IMG/VR virus record: IMGVR_UViG_3300035212_000253
Span: 1 to 23,182 of that record
From: a virus
DNA: 23,182 nucleotides
Reading direction: 5' to 3' (one strand)
The notes under the pieces are model-generated. The model was given only the letters and a program-made list of their open reading frames with translations, was not told the origin of the DNA and did no database searches. Shown one piece after another: positions 1-6,902 of this stretch. Positions within the stretch are counted from its first letter, which is position 1, and every line of letters starts with the position of its first letter. Position numbers and translations under genes: made by a program.

Positions 1-189
1 CTCTATGGATGAGATGGCCTTCTTCTTGGTCAGGAACAGCACCTCCTTGGCACCATACTTCTTGGCGGTCTCAAGGGACGTGATTGTCTTGCCTGTCCTC
101 ACCTGCATGCTGAGGTAGACTATACCTCTAGCACTAAGTATGTCTGTGGCCTTGGAAGATATCTCTACCTGGTAGTCTCTAAGTTTCAT
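1..189 (-). CDS. SF2 DEAD/SNF2-type helicase, N-terminal fragment
   Basis: Only the first 63 codons are in the window; the gene continues past position 1. The protein begins MKLRDYQ, where the glutamine matches the Q-motif of superfamily 2 helicases. Residues 28-36, SMQVRTGKT, form a Walker A loop with Lys34 as the phosphate-binding residue. Residues 49-56 (EVLFLTKK) fit the strand of motif Ia. Helicases of this type unwind or translocate on duplex DNA using ATP and are common in phage replication modules. The start overlaps the previous stop by four bases (ATGA), so it belongs to the same early operon. The exact subfamily cannot be told from this fragment. Confidence 0.8.
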   Translation of the reverse strand, partial: MKLRDYQVEISSKATDILSARGIVYLSMQVRTGKTITSLETAKKYGAKEVLFLTKKKAISSIE

Positions 190-464
190 ATACTATGCGT
201 TGTAATTAACTCAAAGGTATTTTCGTTACCATCGATAAGTCTTAGCAGTAAGTGTAATTCATTAAACTCACCATAGTCTAAGTGTTTTTCACCGATCTTA
301 ATTCCATTCCCGTTATCTATAACCTGCATGGCAAGTGTTGACTTTGTTAATGTACTCCAGTTGTCTGTGTCTGAGTAGTATAGCGAGTGCACGTACTCAC
401 CGTTGTCGTTGCACGTGAGTTCGTAGTCGTACTCGTACTGGTTGTTTACTAGTATTTTTTTCAT
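186..464 (-). CDS. Unknown small acidic protein (92 aa)
   Basis: I do not recognise this protein. It is hydrophilic and acidic, with aromatic residues near the N-terminus and a YDYELTCNDNGEYVHSLYYS stretch that suggests beta strands. No membrane segment or catalytic motif is visible. It overlaps both neighbours by four bases (ATGA), which supports real translation and coupling. It lies just before the SF2 helicase in the early operon. Confidence 0.7.
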   Translation of the reverse strand: MKKILVNNQYEYDYELTCNDNGEYVHSLYYSDTDNWSTLTKSTLAMQVIDNGNGIKIGEKHLDYGEFNELHLLLRLIDGNENTFELITTHSI

Positions 465-886
465 AGTTTTACTTTTGCTAAATTAATAACACTTTCTAAC
501 GCATAATCAACAGAGCCTTCGCTTATACCTAAATTGCTTATTGCTTTTCTAACATCATTGAAACTTAGACATGGTTTGTTGTATAGTACAAATGCTTCAG
601 CCTGTTCTATTGTTTTGAATCTATTTTCATACTCAGTACAAGTTTCTAAACAATATGGATGCCAAGCATCAAAAAAGTTATAATCTTCTTTAAAAACCAC
701 ATACCATACATGCTCATTCACCTCCTTCCAGTACTCTGAATTTTCTTCAACGTGTTGACTTAAAACACAGAATAATCTTCCTTCTTCTGAGTACGAATAA
801 TTCTTTGAAGACTTTGATATTCTTTCAACTTCAGTTCCCAATTTGGGACTTCCTGGGTACTCCTTTATTAGTTTAAATTTTTTCAT
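461..886 (-). CDS. Conserved phage protein of unknown function (141 aa)
   Basis: The N-terminus reads KLIKEYPGSPKLGT and a later segment reads NKPCLSFNDV. From memory this combination occurs in many small proteins of flavobacterial phages, but no function is known to me. The middle is rich in aromatic residues and the C-terminal 40 residues look helical. Composition is clearly A/T-richer than the replication genes upstream, as in the neighbouring array up to 1925. It overlaps both neighbours by four bases. Confidence 0.75.
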   Translation of the reverse strand: MKKFKLIKEYPGSPKLGTEVERISKSSKNYSYSEEGRLFCVLSQHVEENSEYWKEVNEHVWYVVFKEDYNFFDAWHPYCLETCTEYENRFKTIEQAEAFVLYNKPCLSFNDVRKAISNLGISEGSVDYALESVINLAKVKL

Positions 887-1092
887 AGCTTTTCTATTTC
901 TTGTTTAACTTCTAACCAGTATGGATTATTTATAACTCGCATTCCGTCTATCTCTTCTGTTTCAGATAGTAGTTTTTCTACCGCAATTAATGCGCAATCT
1001 TTAGCTAAATCAAAATGCCCATTAAAAATATGTTCACCTATAAGTTGATAATATTCATCAACTAAATTTTCTGCTTGTGTTTTTGGTGTCAT
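883..1092 (-). CDS. Small paralogous protein A (69 aa)
   Basis: This is one of three related small genes in tandem. The shared pattern is an N-terminal MTPK...A..LV helix, a central AKDCALIAV helix and a C-terminal YWLEVKQEIEKL. Two or three amphipathic helices are likely; there is no catalytic motif. The function is unknown. It overlaps both neighbours by four bases. Similarity to the next two genes points to duplication within the operon. Confidence 0.75.
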   Translation of the reverse strand: MTPKTQAENLVDEYYQLIGEHIFNGHFDLAKDCALIAVEKLLSETEEIDGMRVINNPYWLEVKQEIEKL

Positions 1093-1292
1093 AGTTTTTC
1101 GATTTCTTTTTTAACATCAAGCCAATAGTTTTGAATTTCTGTTATTAAAGGTGAATTATTTATTACTTCATCAACTGCAATTAATGCACATTGTTTAGAT
1201 ATTTCAAATGCTAAGTAAAACATAATAGTTCCTTCTTGAGGAAGTTCTTTAAATTTTAATATTAACTCTTTTGCTTTCTCTTTTGGTGTCAT
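1089..1292 (-). CDS. Small paralogous protein B (67 aa)
   Basis: It is related to the genes on either side: MTPKEKAKELI at the start, SKQCALIAVDEV in the middle and YWLDVKKEIEKL at the end, which nearly matches the end of protein A. The middle of the protein is the variable part. Function is unknown. Start and stop overlap neighbouring genes by four bases. The DNA at its start codon is part of a 42-bp repeat also found at the start of protein C. Confidence 0.75.
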   Translation of the reverse strand: MTPKEKAKELILKFKELPQEGTIMFYLAFEISKQCALIAVDEVINNSPLITEIQNYWLDVKKEIEKL

Positions 1293-1304
1293 AGCTTACT
1301 AATT
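1263..1304. repeat. 42-bp direct repeat, copy 1
   Basis: This copy covers the start of protein B and the end of protein C. It matches the copy at 1499-1540 in 41 of 42 positions; the one difference is C/T after TTTGCTTT. Such a repeat at gene junctions could have driven duplication of the unit. Confidence 0.9.
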
Positions 1305-1528
1305 TCAATTAATACATCTGCCCAATACACAGAATACAGCGTGTAGTGAATCCCTTCTTTGTCTTCATAAACAAATGACCTTTCGTTATAATCATTCTTT
1401 AAAAGCTCTCTAACACATATCATAGCACATCGTTTGGCTCTATCTAAACAATCCTCCTGCCCTAATTTCCATTGAACTTCTGGATAAAAAAGAGTAACTA
1501 ACTCTTTTGCTTTTTCTTTTGGTGTCAT
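1289..1528 (-). CDS. Small paralogous protein C (79 aa)
   Basis: This is the longest of the three tandem paralogues. It shares MTPKEKAKELV, AKRCAMICVREL and a C-terminal YWADVLIEISKL. It has an extra tyrosine-rich insert before the last helix. Function is unknown. It overlaps its neighbours by four bases at each end. Confidence 0.75.
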   Translation of the reverse strand: MTPKEKAKELVTLFYPEVQWKLGQEDCLDRAKRCAMICVRELLKNDYNERSFVYEDKEGIHYTLYSVYWADVLIEISKL

Positions 1529-1540
1529 AGCTTACTAATT
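1499..1540. repeat. 42-bp direct repeat, copy 2
   Basis: This copy covers the start of protein C and the end of the 51-aa gene. It lies 236 bp from copy 1, about one gene unit, and contains the shared segment GGTGTCATAGCTTACTAATT. Confidence 0.9.
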
Positions 1541-1680
1541 AAATTTATCCAACAACTAAAAAATAAAAAATGCATATCAATTTGATACCAATAATCAGGA
1601 TGGTGTGGTAGTCTTGCTATTTTAAAACAAAATCCAAACTCAGCCCAATCTAAATATGTATTTACTTCTATGTTTTTCAT
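1525..1680 (-). CDS. Tiny protein (51 aa), possible degraded paralogue
   Basis: A 51-codon frame fills the gap between protein C and the 82-aa gene exactly, with four-base ATGA overlaps at both ends, which is the main support. It begins MKNIEVNTYLDWAEFGFCFK and ends CWINLISKL. The last residues resemble the end of protein C (VLIEISKL), and the DNA there is part of the 42-bp repeat. It could be a divergent or truncated member of the tandem family. Function is unknown. Confidence 0.6.
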   Translation of the reverse strand: MKNIEVNTYLDWAEFGFCFKIARLPHHPDYWYQIDMHFLFFSCWINLISKL

Positions 1681-1925
1681 AATCCTTTTTCTGTTTTATA
1701 GATTTCTAATAGTTCTTTTGTTGTATAAGTATCATCATACTTACTTTTAGCGTGAAGCATCTCTCCATAAATATTTCTATTTTTGTCACGATACTTACTA
1801 CAAAACTCTGCAAATCCAATAGCAAATTCTTCTGATATTCGTTCAGCGATGTTCACATCTACCTCTGTCTTCTCGTCGGATAGATGACCAGTTAAGCCAA
1901 GTCTAATTTTGTCTTTTAGTGTCAT
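1677..1925 (-). CDS. Small helical protein of unknown function (82 aa)
   Basis: It starts MTLKDKIRLGL and has a central helix ISEEFAIGFAEFC. That central part recalls the AK.CALIAV helix of the downstream paralogues, so it may be a distant relative, but similarity is weak. It is hydrophilic with no catalytic motif. Stop and start overlap neighbours by four bases. It shares the A/T-rich composition of the array. Confidence 0.7.
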   Translation of the reverse strand: MTLKDKIRLGLTGHLSDEKTEVDVNIAERISEEFAIGFAEFCSKYRDKNRNIYGEMLHAKSKYDDTYTTKELLEIYKTEKGL

Positions 1926-2278
1926 ACCTTAAAAAAATTGTTAATGTTCTCTACTTCTAATCTGTACTTATGCTCAATGCACCTTAGCCTTGAATCTCTA
2001 GCCTCCTCTAATGATGTAAATATTGTATCGCATATTAACTCTGCGTGGTCCGATCCAAAGTTAAATACCTCCTTAGGTACTGTGACCTTATATACGTAGT
2101 ATGAATTTCCATCGTTATACTTCATCTCAATGCCTACTATCTTTGACCTAAAAACATTGTCCTTAGCCCATCCAATGAACACCTCATCTCCGATACTAAA
2201 TATCTTCTGGTTCCTTAGAAGTCCTATGTAATCCTTGTGGTGTCCCCAGTAATCCTCCTTTAATATTTTTACCTTCAT
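1922..2278 (-). CDS. Conserved phage protein of unknown function (118 aa)
   Basis: The N-terminal half looks like a small beta barrel with the segment FSIGDEVFIGWAKDNVF followed by KIVGIEMKYND. The C-terminal part, with IFTSLEEARDS, is helical and charged. Similar GDEV-type proteins followed by an IF.S.EEA.ES helix are, from memory, frequent in flavobacterial phages; no function is known to me. It sits directly after the DnaA-domain gene with a four-base overlap. Confidence 0.7.
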   Translation of the reverse strand: MKVKILKEDYWGHHKDYIGLLRNQKIFSIGDEVFIGWAKDNVFRSKIVGIEMKYNDGNSYYVYKVTVPKEVFNFGSDHAELICDTIFTSLEEARDSRLRCIEHKYRLEVENINNFFKV

Positions 2279-2802
2279 TGCACAACCATCTTTAAGTTTA
2301 AATCCCTGAACGCCTCCAGCTTCATCACCAGCACGTCGTATGATGGCCTCTCTCTGTGGTCCAAAAGTAGTTCATTTAGATCATTTATGATACTAAAGTC
2401 GTACTTTTTTACGTCGCTAGTCTCAATCTTTTGTTCTAGCTTGGCCTCAAGCCTATCTATAACCTCCTTCAGATACTTTATCTGAGAGTCCTTCACGTCT
2501 CTGTCTATGTCATTGTTGTCATTGACAAATAACGACTCAAGTATTCTGTTCTTGAGTGTAACTAGTGACGGGTTGTACCTCTCAAGTATTGGATACATCT
2601 TCATTCCGTGCAGCACTGTGGCGTGGTTCTTGTTCACAGACTGACCTACACTTGTAAGTGTCTGCTTTGGAGATAACTTCTTGACTATGTAGAAGTACAT
2701 GTTCCTGTACTCTATCACGTGACTTAGTCTAGACTTCTGTCTTACGTCAATTCCCGTCTCTTTTAGTATTATGTTTATTATCTTGTCGTTTAAATCCTTC
2801 AT
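2275..2802 (-). CDS. DnaA domain IV-like DNA-binding protein (175 aa)
   Basis: Residues about 8-75 match the C-terminal DNA-binding domain of bacterial DnaA: an initial helix (IINIILKETGID), a helical pair (YFYIVKKLSPKQTLTSVGQ) and the signature KNHATVLHGMK, which corresponds to the RDHSTVLHA loop-helix that reads DnaA boxes. The AAA+ ATPase domain of full DnaA is absent. The C-terminal 100 residues are charged and probably coiled coil (ate about 105-125). In phages such proteins are inferred to bind an origin or regulate transcription. It lies next to the primase-helicase gene, which supports a role in replication. The start overlaps the upstream gene by 56 bases, more than at other junctions. 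The ATG at 2802 is kept because the DnaA-like fold begins only a few residues later. Confidence 0.85.
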   Translation of the reverse strand: MKDLNDKIINIILKETGIDVRQKSRLSHVIEYRNMYFYIVKKLSPKQTLTSVGQSVNKNHATVLHGMKMYPILERYNPSLVTLKNRILESLFVNDNNDIDRDVKDSQIKYLKEVIDRLEAKLEQKIETSDVKKYDFSIINDLNELLLDHRERPSYDVLVMKLEAFRDLNLKMVVQ

Positions 2803-3055
2803 GTCTTTGTCTTAAATATTTATAAACATTAGGCACCTCTAGTTGTGCCTTCTCTTGTGACCTGTGGTACACCTGACCAACTACCTCCTTGCTCTTCAAC
2901 CAGATCTTTTTTTCTGGGTCGTAGTAGTTATCCTTACCACACGACGATATTCCCCCGTGCCTAACACATATGCGTGCACCAGGACCATCAGGCTTAATGT
3001 AAACCTGATAGTCGTTGTCTATGCACCACTTGGCATCAGAATAGGAGTTCCACAT
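2747..3055 (-). CDS. Unknown protein between primase and DnaA-like gene (102 aa)
   Basis: I do not recognise this protein. It begins MWNSYSDAKWCIDNDYQVYI and has a glycine/cysteine segment GARICVRHGGISSCG, perhaps a beta hairpin or weak metal site. The last 35 residues are strongly basic. It begins 20 bases inside the primase gene and ends 56 bases inside the DnaA-like gene. Without it there would be an unusual 233-base gap in a dense operon, which favours it being real. Confidence 0.65.
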   Translation of the reverse strand: MWNSYSDAKWCIDNDYQVYIKPDGPGARICVRHGGISSCGKDNYYDPEKKIWLKSKEVVGQVYHRSQEKAQLEVPNVYKYLRQRHEGFKRQDNKHNTKRDGN

Positions 3056-5444
3056 CTTGTGTCGGTTTTTCTAACTTGTTGTCCGTGAATCGTATCCACC
3101 TTCCTAGTCTGTCCCTTCCCTCTATAGGCTGCACGTTGTACATGTACAGGCTGTAGGATATGAGCCACTTGTAGAACGTGGTACGTGAGATGGTCATCTT
3201 GGCCTTCGGTCCGAAGTCTGGGTTGTCCTCCACGAAGTCGTCATACAGCAGGTGCTTGTACAACAGCTCATCCTTCTTCAGTTTGTCCTCGCTCGTGTTG
3301 TTGTCAACCAGACCACACCACTCGATGAACTCGTGGCACGTCTCTGCCGATAGCTTGCGTATGCCAAGGTTCACGAACGTACTCTTTATGAGTCCTGTGT
3401 TCATGTACGACTGAAGGTTGTGTATCATGTAGTTGTCAAACCTGCACCACTCGTCGTCGTCCCACTCGCTGAACAGGAGTCTACCGAACTCAACCTGTGG
3501 CGTAAACTCCTTGGTGTAGAACTGCTTGAACTCAAGCTCCCACTTACGTCTCTCGAACGAGTTACCCTTACCCTTGATTGCGTAGTTTGTGGTAATTACG
3601 ATCTTGGGAGACTTACTGAACGGGATGTGTATGGCGTCCTTGTTCTTACGCTCAAGCGTGATACCCTCCGTGATGACAGAGAACAACCTCTCAAAGTTGA
3701 AGTTCTTCTTGACGTCATCGAACGCAAGTATCTGTGTGTCAACAGATAAAGTCTGATAAGGGAACGAACTATCGAAGTTGAATACCTTGCCGTCTATGAA
3801 GCATAGCTTCTTCATCTGAGAAACTCCATTCACAAACAAGCCCTTACCAGTACCACCCTCAGGGTTGTCCGTGATGACCTCGTCGTTTAGAATCACCGCT
3901 GGGCAGTACGACAGGTTCTTGTACCCGTGCAGTAGGAACCCGATCGTGCTCTCCATCGACATGATCCTGTTGCCGTCCTCTCCAGATATGTTTGAGATGA
4001 ACGTCTTGTAGTCGCAGTCTGTGATGTCGCAGATGTTGAACTCCCTCTTGATTACCTGGTCGTTCCATATGTACCCACCAAGGTCAATGTAGTCGATCAC
4101 CTCTACCGCGTCCTTTGTAACCTTAACAGCGCAGTTCGTGTAGTACAGGTACGAGGAGTCCTTGGTGTCCTCCATGAAGTACACGTCCACAGAAGACAGG
4201 AGCGACAGGAAGTCATCCTTGAAGTACCTAGTCTTGTCAGCGAAGTAGTTGTAGATCGTCATATCCTCTATCCCGTCAAGGTAGCTGAGCACGAAGTCCT
4301 TAATCTCCTCGTCCGAGGTGTGGTTGATTAGGTTGTTGGTAACTCTCACAAATATAAAGCTCTTGCCTCCGTCTGGAAGGTACTTATAGAACCCATTATC
4401 CTCCAAGAACTGTCTGAATAGGTAGTGCACAATGTTGATCGCACCCTTATCAGACTTGGTCCAGAACTTCACGTCGTCGTTCTCGATGGTTGTAATGATG
4501 TTATCTATAACGTCAGGAGATATGCTTTGGTCAAGTAGGTCACTCTTTATCTCCTTGCGGGGCACGCCTCTCTTGATCTTCTGCTTTACCTGACTGATCT
4601 TCTCCTCATCCTCATAGAACTTTGTTCCGAACTTGTGCGAGTGCGAGTAGGCAGAGTTGATCGCTGTGCGAATCTCTGTCATCGGGAAGTCTTTAGACTC
4701 GAACTGACTCATCACGTACTCGGCCAGTGACTTGTTCACCCCGTAGTCGTTGAACGCTGCTGCTAGTATGTACACGTTGTTGTTGCGCTCGCCCTCCACC
4801 AGTCCGTACCTCTTGACCCACCACCTCATCAGGATGTCCACTATCTTGTTCTCGTTAGTGATCGGTATCGTTAGCTTTGACGCAACCCGATCCATCTCCA
4901 CGTACTCGTGCTCCGCTACGGTATCCCACGTCTTAGATTCTCTGTTGATGTAGATGTCCTTGTCGTATGACTCGTAGCACACCCGTGAGATGTTCTTAGA
5001 GGTCTTGTCGAAGTACTTCGAGTCGAAGTGTCTCTCAAGTGAGTTGAAGTAGTTCTTGTGGTTCTCTGGGTCTTGTGGTATCTTGACGATCACCTTCAGA
5101 CCATTACCAGACGGAGATACAAAGACTGAGTACGCGTGCTCGTCCATCGATATCCTCTGCTTGTCGTCGTTCATCTCCTTGGTAGTGGCGTATCCGTCGA
5201 AGTCAAGGCATATGAAGCCGCTGTGGTCTATCAGAGCCTTGTCCTCTCGCTTGTTGAACGTACCTGAGAAGCATATCGCTGGCAGCGACTGCTTGAGCAC
5301 GTTCCTCTGCGTCTTGTCCTTCTCCTTGCGTATACCCACAACCAGATCCTTGGACTTCCCGTCCCTGATCCTGTTGAGTATCACATCGATCGGCTTGAAG
5401 AAGGGTGTCGATGTAGACTTAATGTCTTGAAATATTGTTATCAT
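3036..5444 (-). CDS. Primase-helicase: BT4734/VirE_N-type N-terminus plus P-loop helicase
   Basis: This 802-residue protein is probably the main replication enzyme, making primers and unwinding DNA. Residues about 10-175 match the BT4734/VirE N-terminal family: DFD at 81-83, SPSGNGLK at 110-117 and ISRVCYESYDKDIYIN near 152-167. The order of a DxD pair, a glycine-rich SxSGxGxK loop and a later aspartate recalls archaeo-eukaryotic primases; that link is inference. Residues 205-290 look like a helical primase C-terminal domain. The C-terminal part is an SF3/D5-like helicase: Walker A DNPEGGTGKGLFV near 524-536, Walker B ILAFDD near 569-574, and a sensor segment ITTNYAIKGKGNSFERRKW near 618-636 with possible arginine fingers. 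It overlaps the gene above by four bases. Its codons are G/C-rich compared with the small genes downstream. Confidence 0.88.
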   Translation of the reverse strand: MITIFQDIKSTSTPFFKPIDVILNRIRDGKSKDLVVGIRKEKDKTQRNVLKQSLPAICFSGTFNKREDKALIDHSGFICLDFDGYATTKEMNDDKQRISMDEHAYSVFVSPSGNGLKVIVKIPQDPENHKNYFNSLERHFDSKYFDKTSKNISRVCYESYDKDIYINRESKTWDTVAEHEYVEMDRVASKLTIPITNENKIVDILMRWWVKRYGLVEGERNNNVYILAAAFNDYGVNKSLAEYVMSQFESKDFPMTEIRTAINSAYSHSHKFGTKFYEDEEKISQVKQKIKRGVPRKEIKSDLLDQSISPDVIDNIITTIENDDVKFWTKSDKGAINIVHYLFRQFLEDNGFYKYLPDGGKSFIFVRVTNNLINHTSDEEIKDFVLSYLDGIEDMTIYNYFADKTRYFKDDFLSLLSSVDVYFMEDTKDSSYLYYTNCAVKVTKDAVEVIDYIDLGGYIWNDQVIKREFNICDITDCDYKTFISNISGEDGNRIMSMESTIGFLLHGYKNLSYCPAVILNDEVITDNPEGGTGKGLFVNGVSQMKKLCFIDGKVFNFDSSFPYQTLSVDTQILAFDDVKKNFNFERLFSVITEGITLERKNKDAIHIPFSKSPKIVITTNYAIKGKGNSFERRKWELEFKQFYTKEFTPQVEFGRLLFSEWDDDEWCRFDNYMIHNLQSYMNTGLIKSTFVNLGIRKLSAETCHEFIEWCGLVDNNTSEDKLKKDELLYKHLLYDDFVEDNPDFGPKAKMTISRTTFYKWLISYSLYMYNVQPIEGRDRLGRWIRFTDNKLEKPTQDVELLF

Positions 5445-5794
5445 AACTTCTTTAGTTCGTTCATCAATCTATCTCGTTGTTGTTGTTTGTTGCTTAGTAG
5501 CATGCCGACGACCTGAAGTGTCTGCGTGTCTGTTAGATCAATTGAAAAGTGTTCCATTGGCTCTGTCGTACCATTTGAGTAGACAAAGTTTGTATTCATT
5601 AGGAATGTTGTGGTCGTGCTGAACACATCCTTAGGCTCTGTGTTTGTGTTGTCCTTGTAGGTTATAGTGAGCTCAGTCTCCAGTCCATTTTCGAGAATCT
5701 TTTCGGCAAGTAACTTCAGTGCCTCCGTCTCCTCGTTTATTATAAATAGCTCGTCGTATAGGTCCGAGACTATCTGAGCCTTTTTTAGGTTCAT
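5441..5794 (-). CDS. Unknown protein in replication operon (117 aa)
   Basis: The frame can be extended to a TTG at 5800, but the ATG at 5794 (MNLKKAQIV) is the better start: the sequence TTAAATTTAA lies six bases upstream of it, the same spacing seen at the SSB-like gene. The protein has an N-terminal helix, a threonine-rich beta-like middle (ELTITYKDNTNTEP) and a polar C-terminal helix. No catalytic motif or known domain is visible. It overlaps the primase start by four bases, so the two are probably coupled. Confidence 0.7.
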   Translation of the reverse strand: MNLKKAQIVSDLYDELFIINEETEALKLLAEKILENGLETELTITYKDNTNTEPKDVFSTTTTFLMNTNFVYSNGTTEPMEHFSIDLTDTQTLQVVGMLLSNKQQQRDRLMNELKKL

Positions 5795-5800
5795 ACACAA

Positions 5801-5810
5801 TTAAATTTAA
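5801..5810 (-). promoter_or_regulatory. TTAAATTTAA box, six bases before a start codon
   Basis: The palindrome TTAAATTTAA lies in an A/T-only leader six bases upstream of the ATG at 5794. The same ten bases with the same six-base gap occur before the SSB-like gene. Bacteroidota genes generally lack Shine-Dalgarno sequences and favour A/T-rich leaders, so this is probably a translation-enhancing leader. Confidence 0.45.
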
Positions 5811-5814
5811 ATTA

Positions 5815-5838
5815 AGCCACGCAGTTGCCCACGTGGCT
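5815..5838 (-). terminator. Hairpin after the SSB-like gene, terminator or attenuator
   Basis: AGCCACG (5815-5821) and CGTGGCT (5832-5838) form a perfect 7-bp stem with a 10-base loop, nine bases after the stop of the SSB-like gene. On the minus strand it is followed by TAATTTAAATTTAATT rather than a clean T-run, so termination may be partial. It would let the SSB-like protein be made in excess over the primase. Confidence 0.4.
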
Positions 5839-5846
5839 GTGGTTTA

Positions 5847-6149
5847 CTAGAATGGTAGGTCTGCCTGATGCGGAACCTGCTGCTCAGGTGCAGGTGCTGG
5901 AGTAGGTGCAGGTGCAGGTGCTGGCGCACTAGACTCTGTCCTCTTAGGCTCGAACGTGTCCAACTCGATGTAGTACTTACCGCCCTGGCTCTGCTTGATG
6001 CCTAGGTTTACCCATCCGTTCTTTTGGTTGGCCGTTAAGAACTGAACAGCCTCATCAACCTTCACGCTGATGTTACCGATTACAAATTGTGGGGCTGCAT
6101 CATTTCTCTTGAAGATGAACCCGTCTGCGAAAACTTTTTGATTTTCCAT
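5847..6149 (-). CDS. SSB-like protein with DLPF C-terminal tip (100 aa)
   Basis: A compact globular domain covers about residues 1-72 (VFADGFIFKRNDAAPQFVIG, then GGKYYIELDTFEP). It is followed by a flexible linker of alternating proline and alanine (about 76-88) and the terminal residues ADLPF. This layout copies bacterial single-stranded DNA-binding proteins, whose disordered tail ends in an acidic DLPF or DIPF tip that recruits repair and replication enzymes. The globular part is shorter than an OB-fold SSB (about 110 residues) and I cannot assign it to the SSB family by eye. Position between the exonuclease/annealing pair and the primase supports single-strand DNA binding, which is inference. 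A TTAAATTTAA box lies six bases before the start. Confidence 0.7.
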   Translation of the reverse strand: MENQKVFADGFIFKRNDAAPQFVIGNISVKVDEAVQFLTANQKNGWVNLGIKQSQGGKYYIELDTFEPKRTESSAPAPAPAPTPAPAPEQQVPHQADLPF

Positions 6150-6155
6150 GCTTAT

Positions 6156-6165
6156 TTAAATTTAA
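6156..6165 (-). promoter_or_regulatory. TTAAATTTAA box before the SSB-like gene
   Basis: This ten-base palindrome lies six bases upstream of the ATG at 6149, in the 20-base gap after the exonuclease gene. Sequence and spacing match the box at 5801-5810. It is most likely part of an A/T-rich translation leader. Confidence 0.45.
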
Positions 6166-6169
6166 TTGA

Positions 6170-6901
6170 TTACAGTTTTTCTTGAATGAAGTAGTTATTT
6201 ACGTCCTCTGTGGCATTATCTCCAAAGAAACGATCGTACACCTCAATGGCTCTCATGACCTTCTCTCTGCCTCCTAAAATAAAGTCCTCGGTAGGCTCGA
6301 ACACGCCCATGTTGTGGTTGGTCTTGTCGATCACGTAGAACACGAGTGGTCTATCGAAGAAGGTCTGGTACAGGTAGCACTGGCTGTCGTAGTTGTACTT
6401 CTTTGCCGACCACCTGAAGTCCTGAATGTTTGACGTGGTCTTGATGTCTATCACCATGTCGTCGGTCACAATGTCAGCCTTGCCCTTCCACATCCTGCCT
6501 AACACCTCCATCACCATCGGCTCCTCATATATGTTGCCGTCCTTGTAGATGTTGTCGTAGAAGAATAGGTTTGACCTCATGGTGTTCACGAGTCTATCCA
6601 ACTCCGAGGCCTCGTGTGTAAGCAGCAGTATCTCTGAACCCGTCTCATCGATCGCCTCCTTGTAGATCTTTGTAGACCTAGTGCTGGCGTCAACAAGTCT
6701 GAAGTTCACCAACTTCTCAGGCTCAAGCATGGCCGTGTGGAAGTAGCTTCCCTCGATCATGGCCTTGGTGGTCTCACCCCTGGCCTTGAACATCTTTGGG
6801 TTGCTCAATAAAGTTCCGATGTCAGAGTTCGATAGGAACTTCTTACCCTCGGCCCCGTAGTATTCTGCGTCGTTGCGCAGTTTGTCTATTATCTTCTTCA
6901 T
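6170..6901 (-). CDS. PD-(D/E)XK exonuclease, RecE/RecB-like (243 aa)
   Basis: The residues expected of a phage PD-(D/E)XK exonuclease appear in order: GSYFHTAMLEPE with His55, a glutamate pair at 126-127, KADIV with Asp143, IDIKT with Asp152 and Lys154, and QCYLY with Gln174 and Tyr178. In this family the aspartates and lysine bind metal and cut DNA, and the final Q...Y helix is typical of RecB, RecE and Cas4-like nucleases. Length fits the phage RecE-like family (DUF3799 type). It follows the annealing protein gene with a one-base gap. The two would act as a recombinase pair: the nuclease resects ends and the partner anneals the exposed strands. Confidence 0.87.
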   Translation of the reverse strand: MKKIIDKLRNDAEYYGAEGKKFLSNSDIGTLLSNPKMFKARGETTKAMIEGSYFHTAMLEPEKLVNFRLVDASTRSTKIYKEAIDETGSEILLLTHEASELDRLVNTMRSNLFFYDNIYKDGNIYEEPMVMEVLGRMWKGKADIVTDDMVIDIKTTSNIQDFRWSAKKYNYDSQCYLYQTFFDRPLVFYVIDKTNHNMGVFEPTEDFILGGREKVMRAIEVYDRFFGDNATEDVNNYFIQEKL

Positions 6902-6902
6902 G

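Noticed and set aside
2864-5430. Several plus-strand frames opposite the primase-helicase and the 102-aa gene
   Set aside because: They are antisense to genes with clear domains and carry no recognisable pattern.
5795-5800. TTG start for the gene ending at 5441
   Set aside because: An ATG six bases downstream has better spacing to the TTAAATTTAA box.
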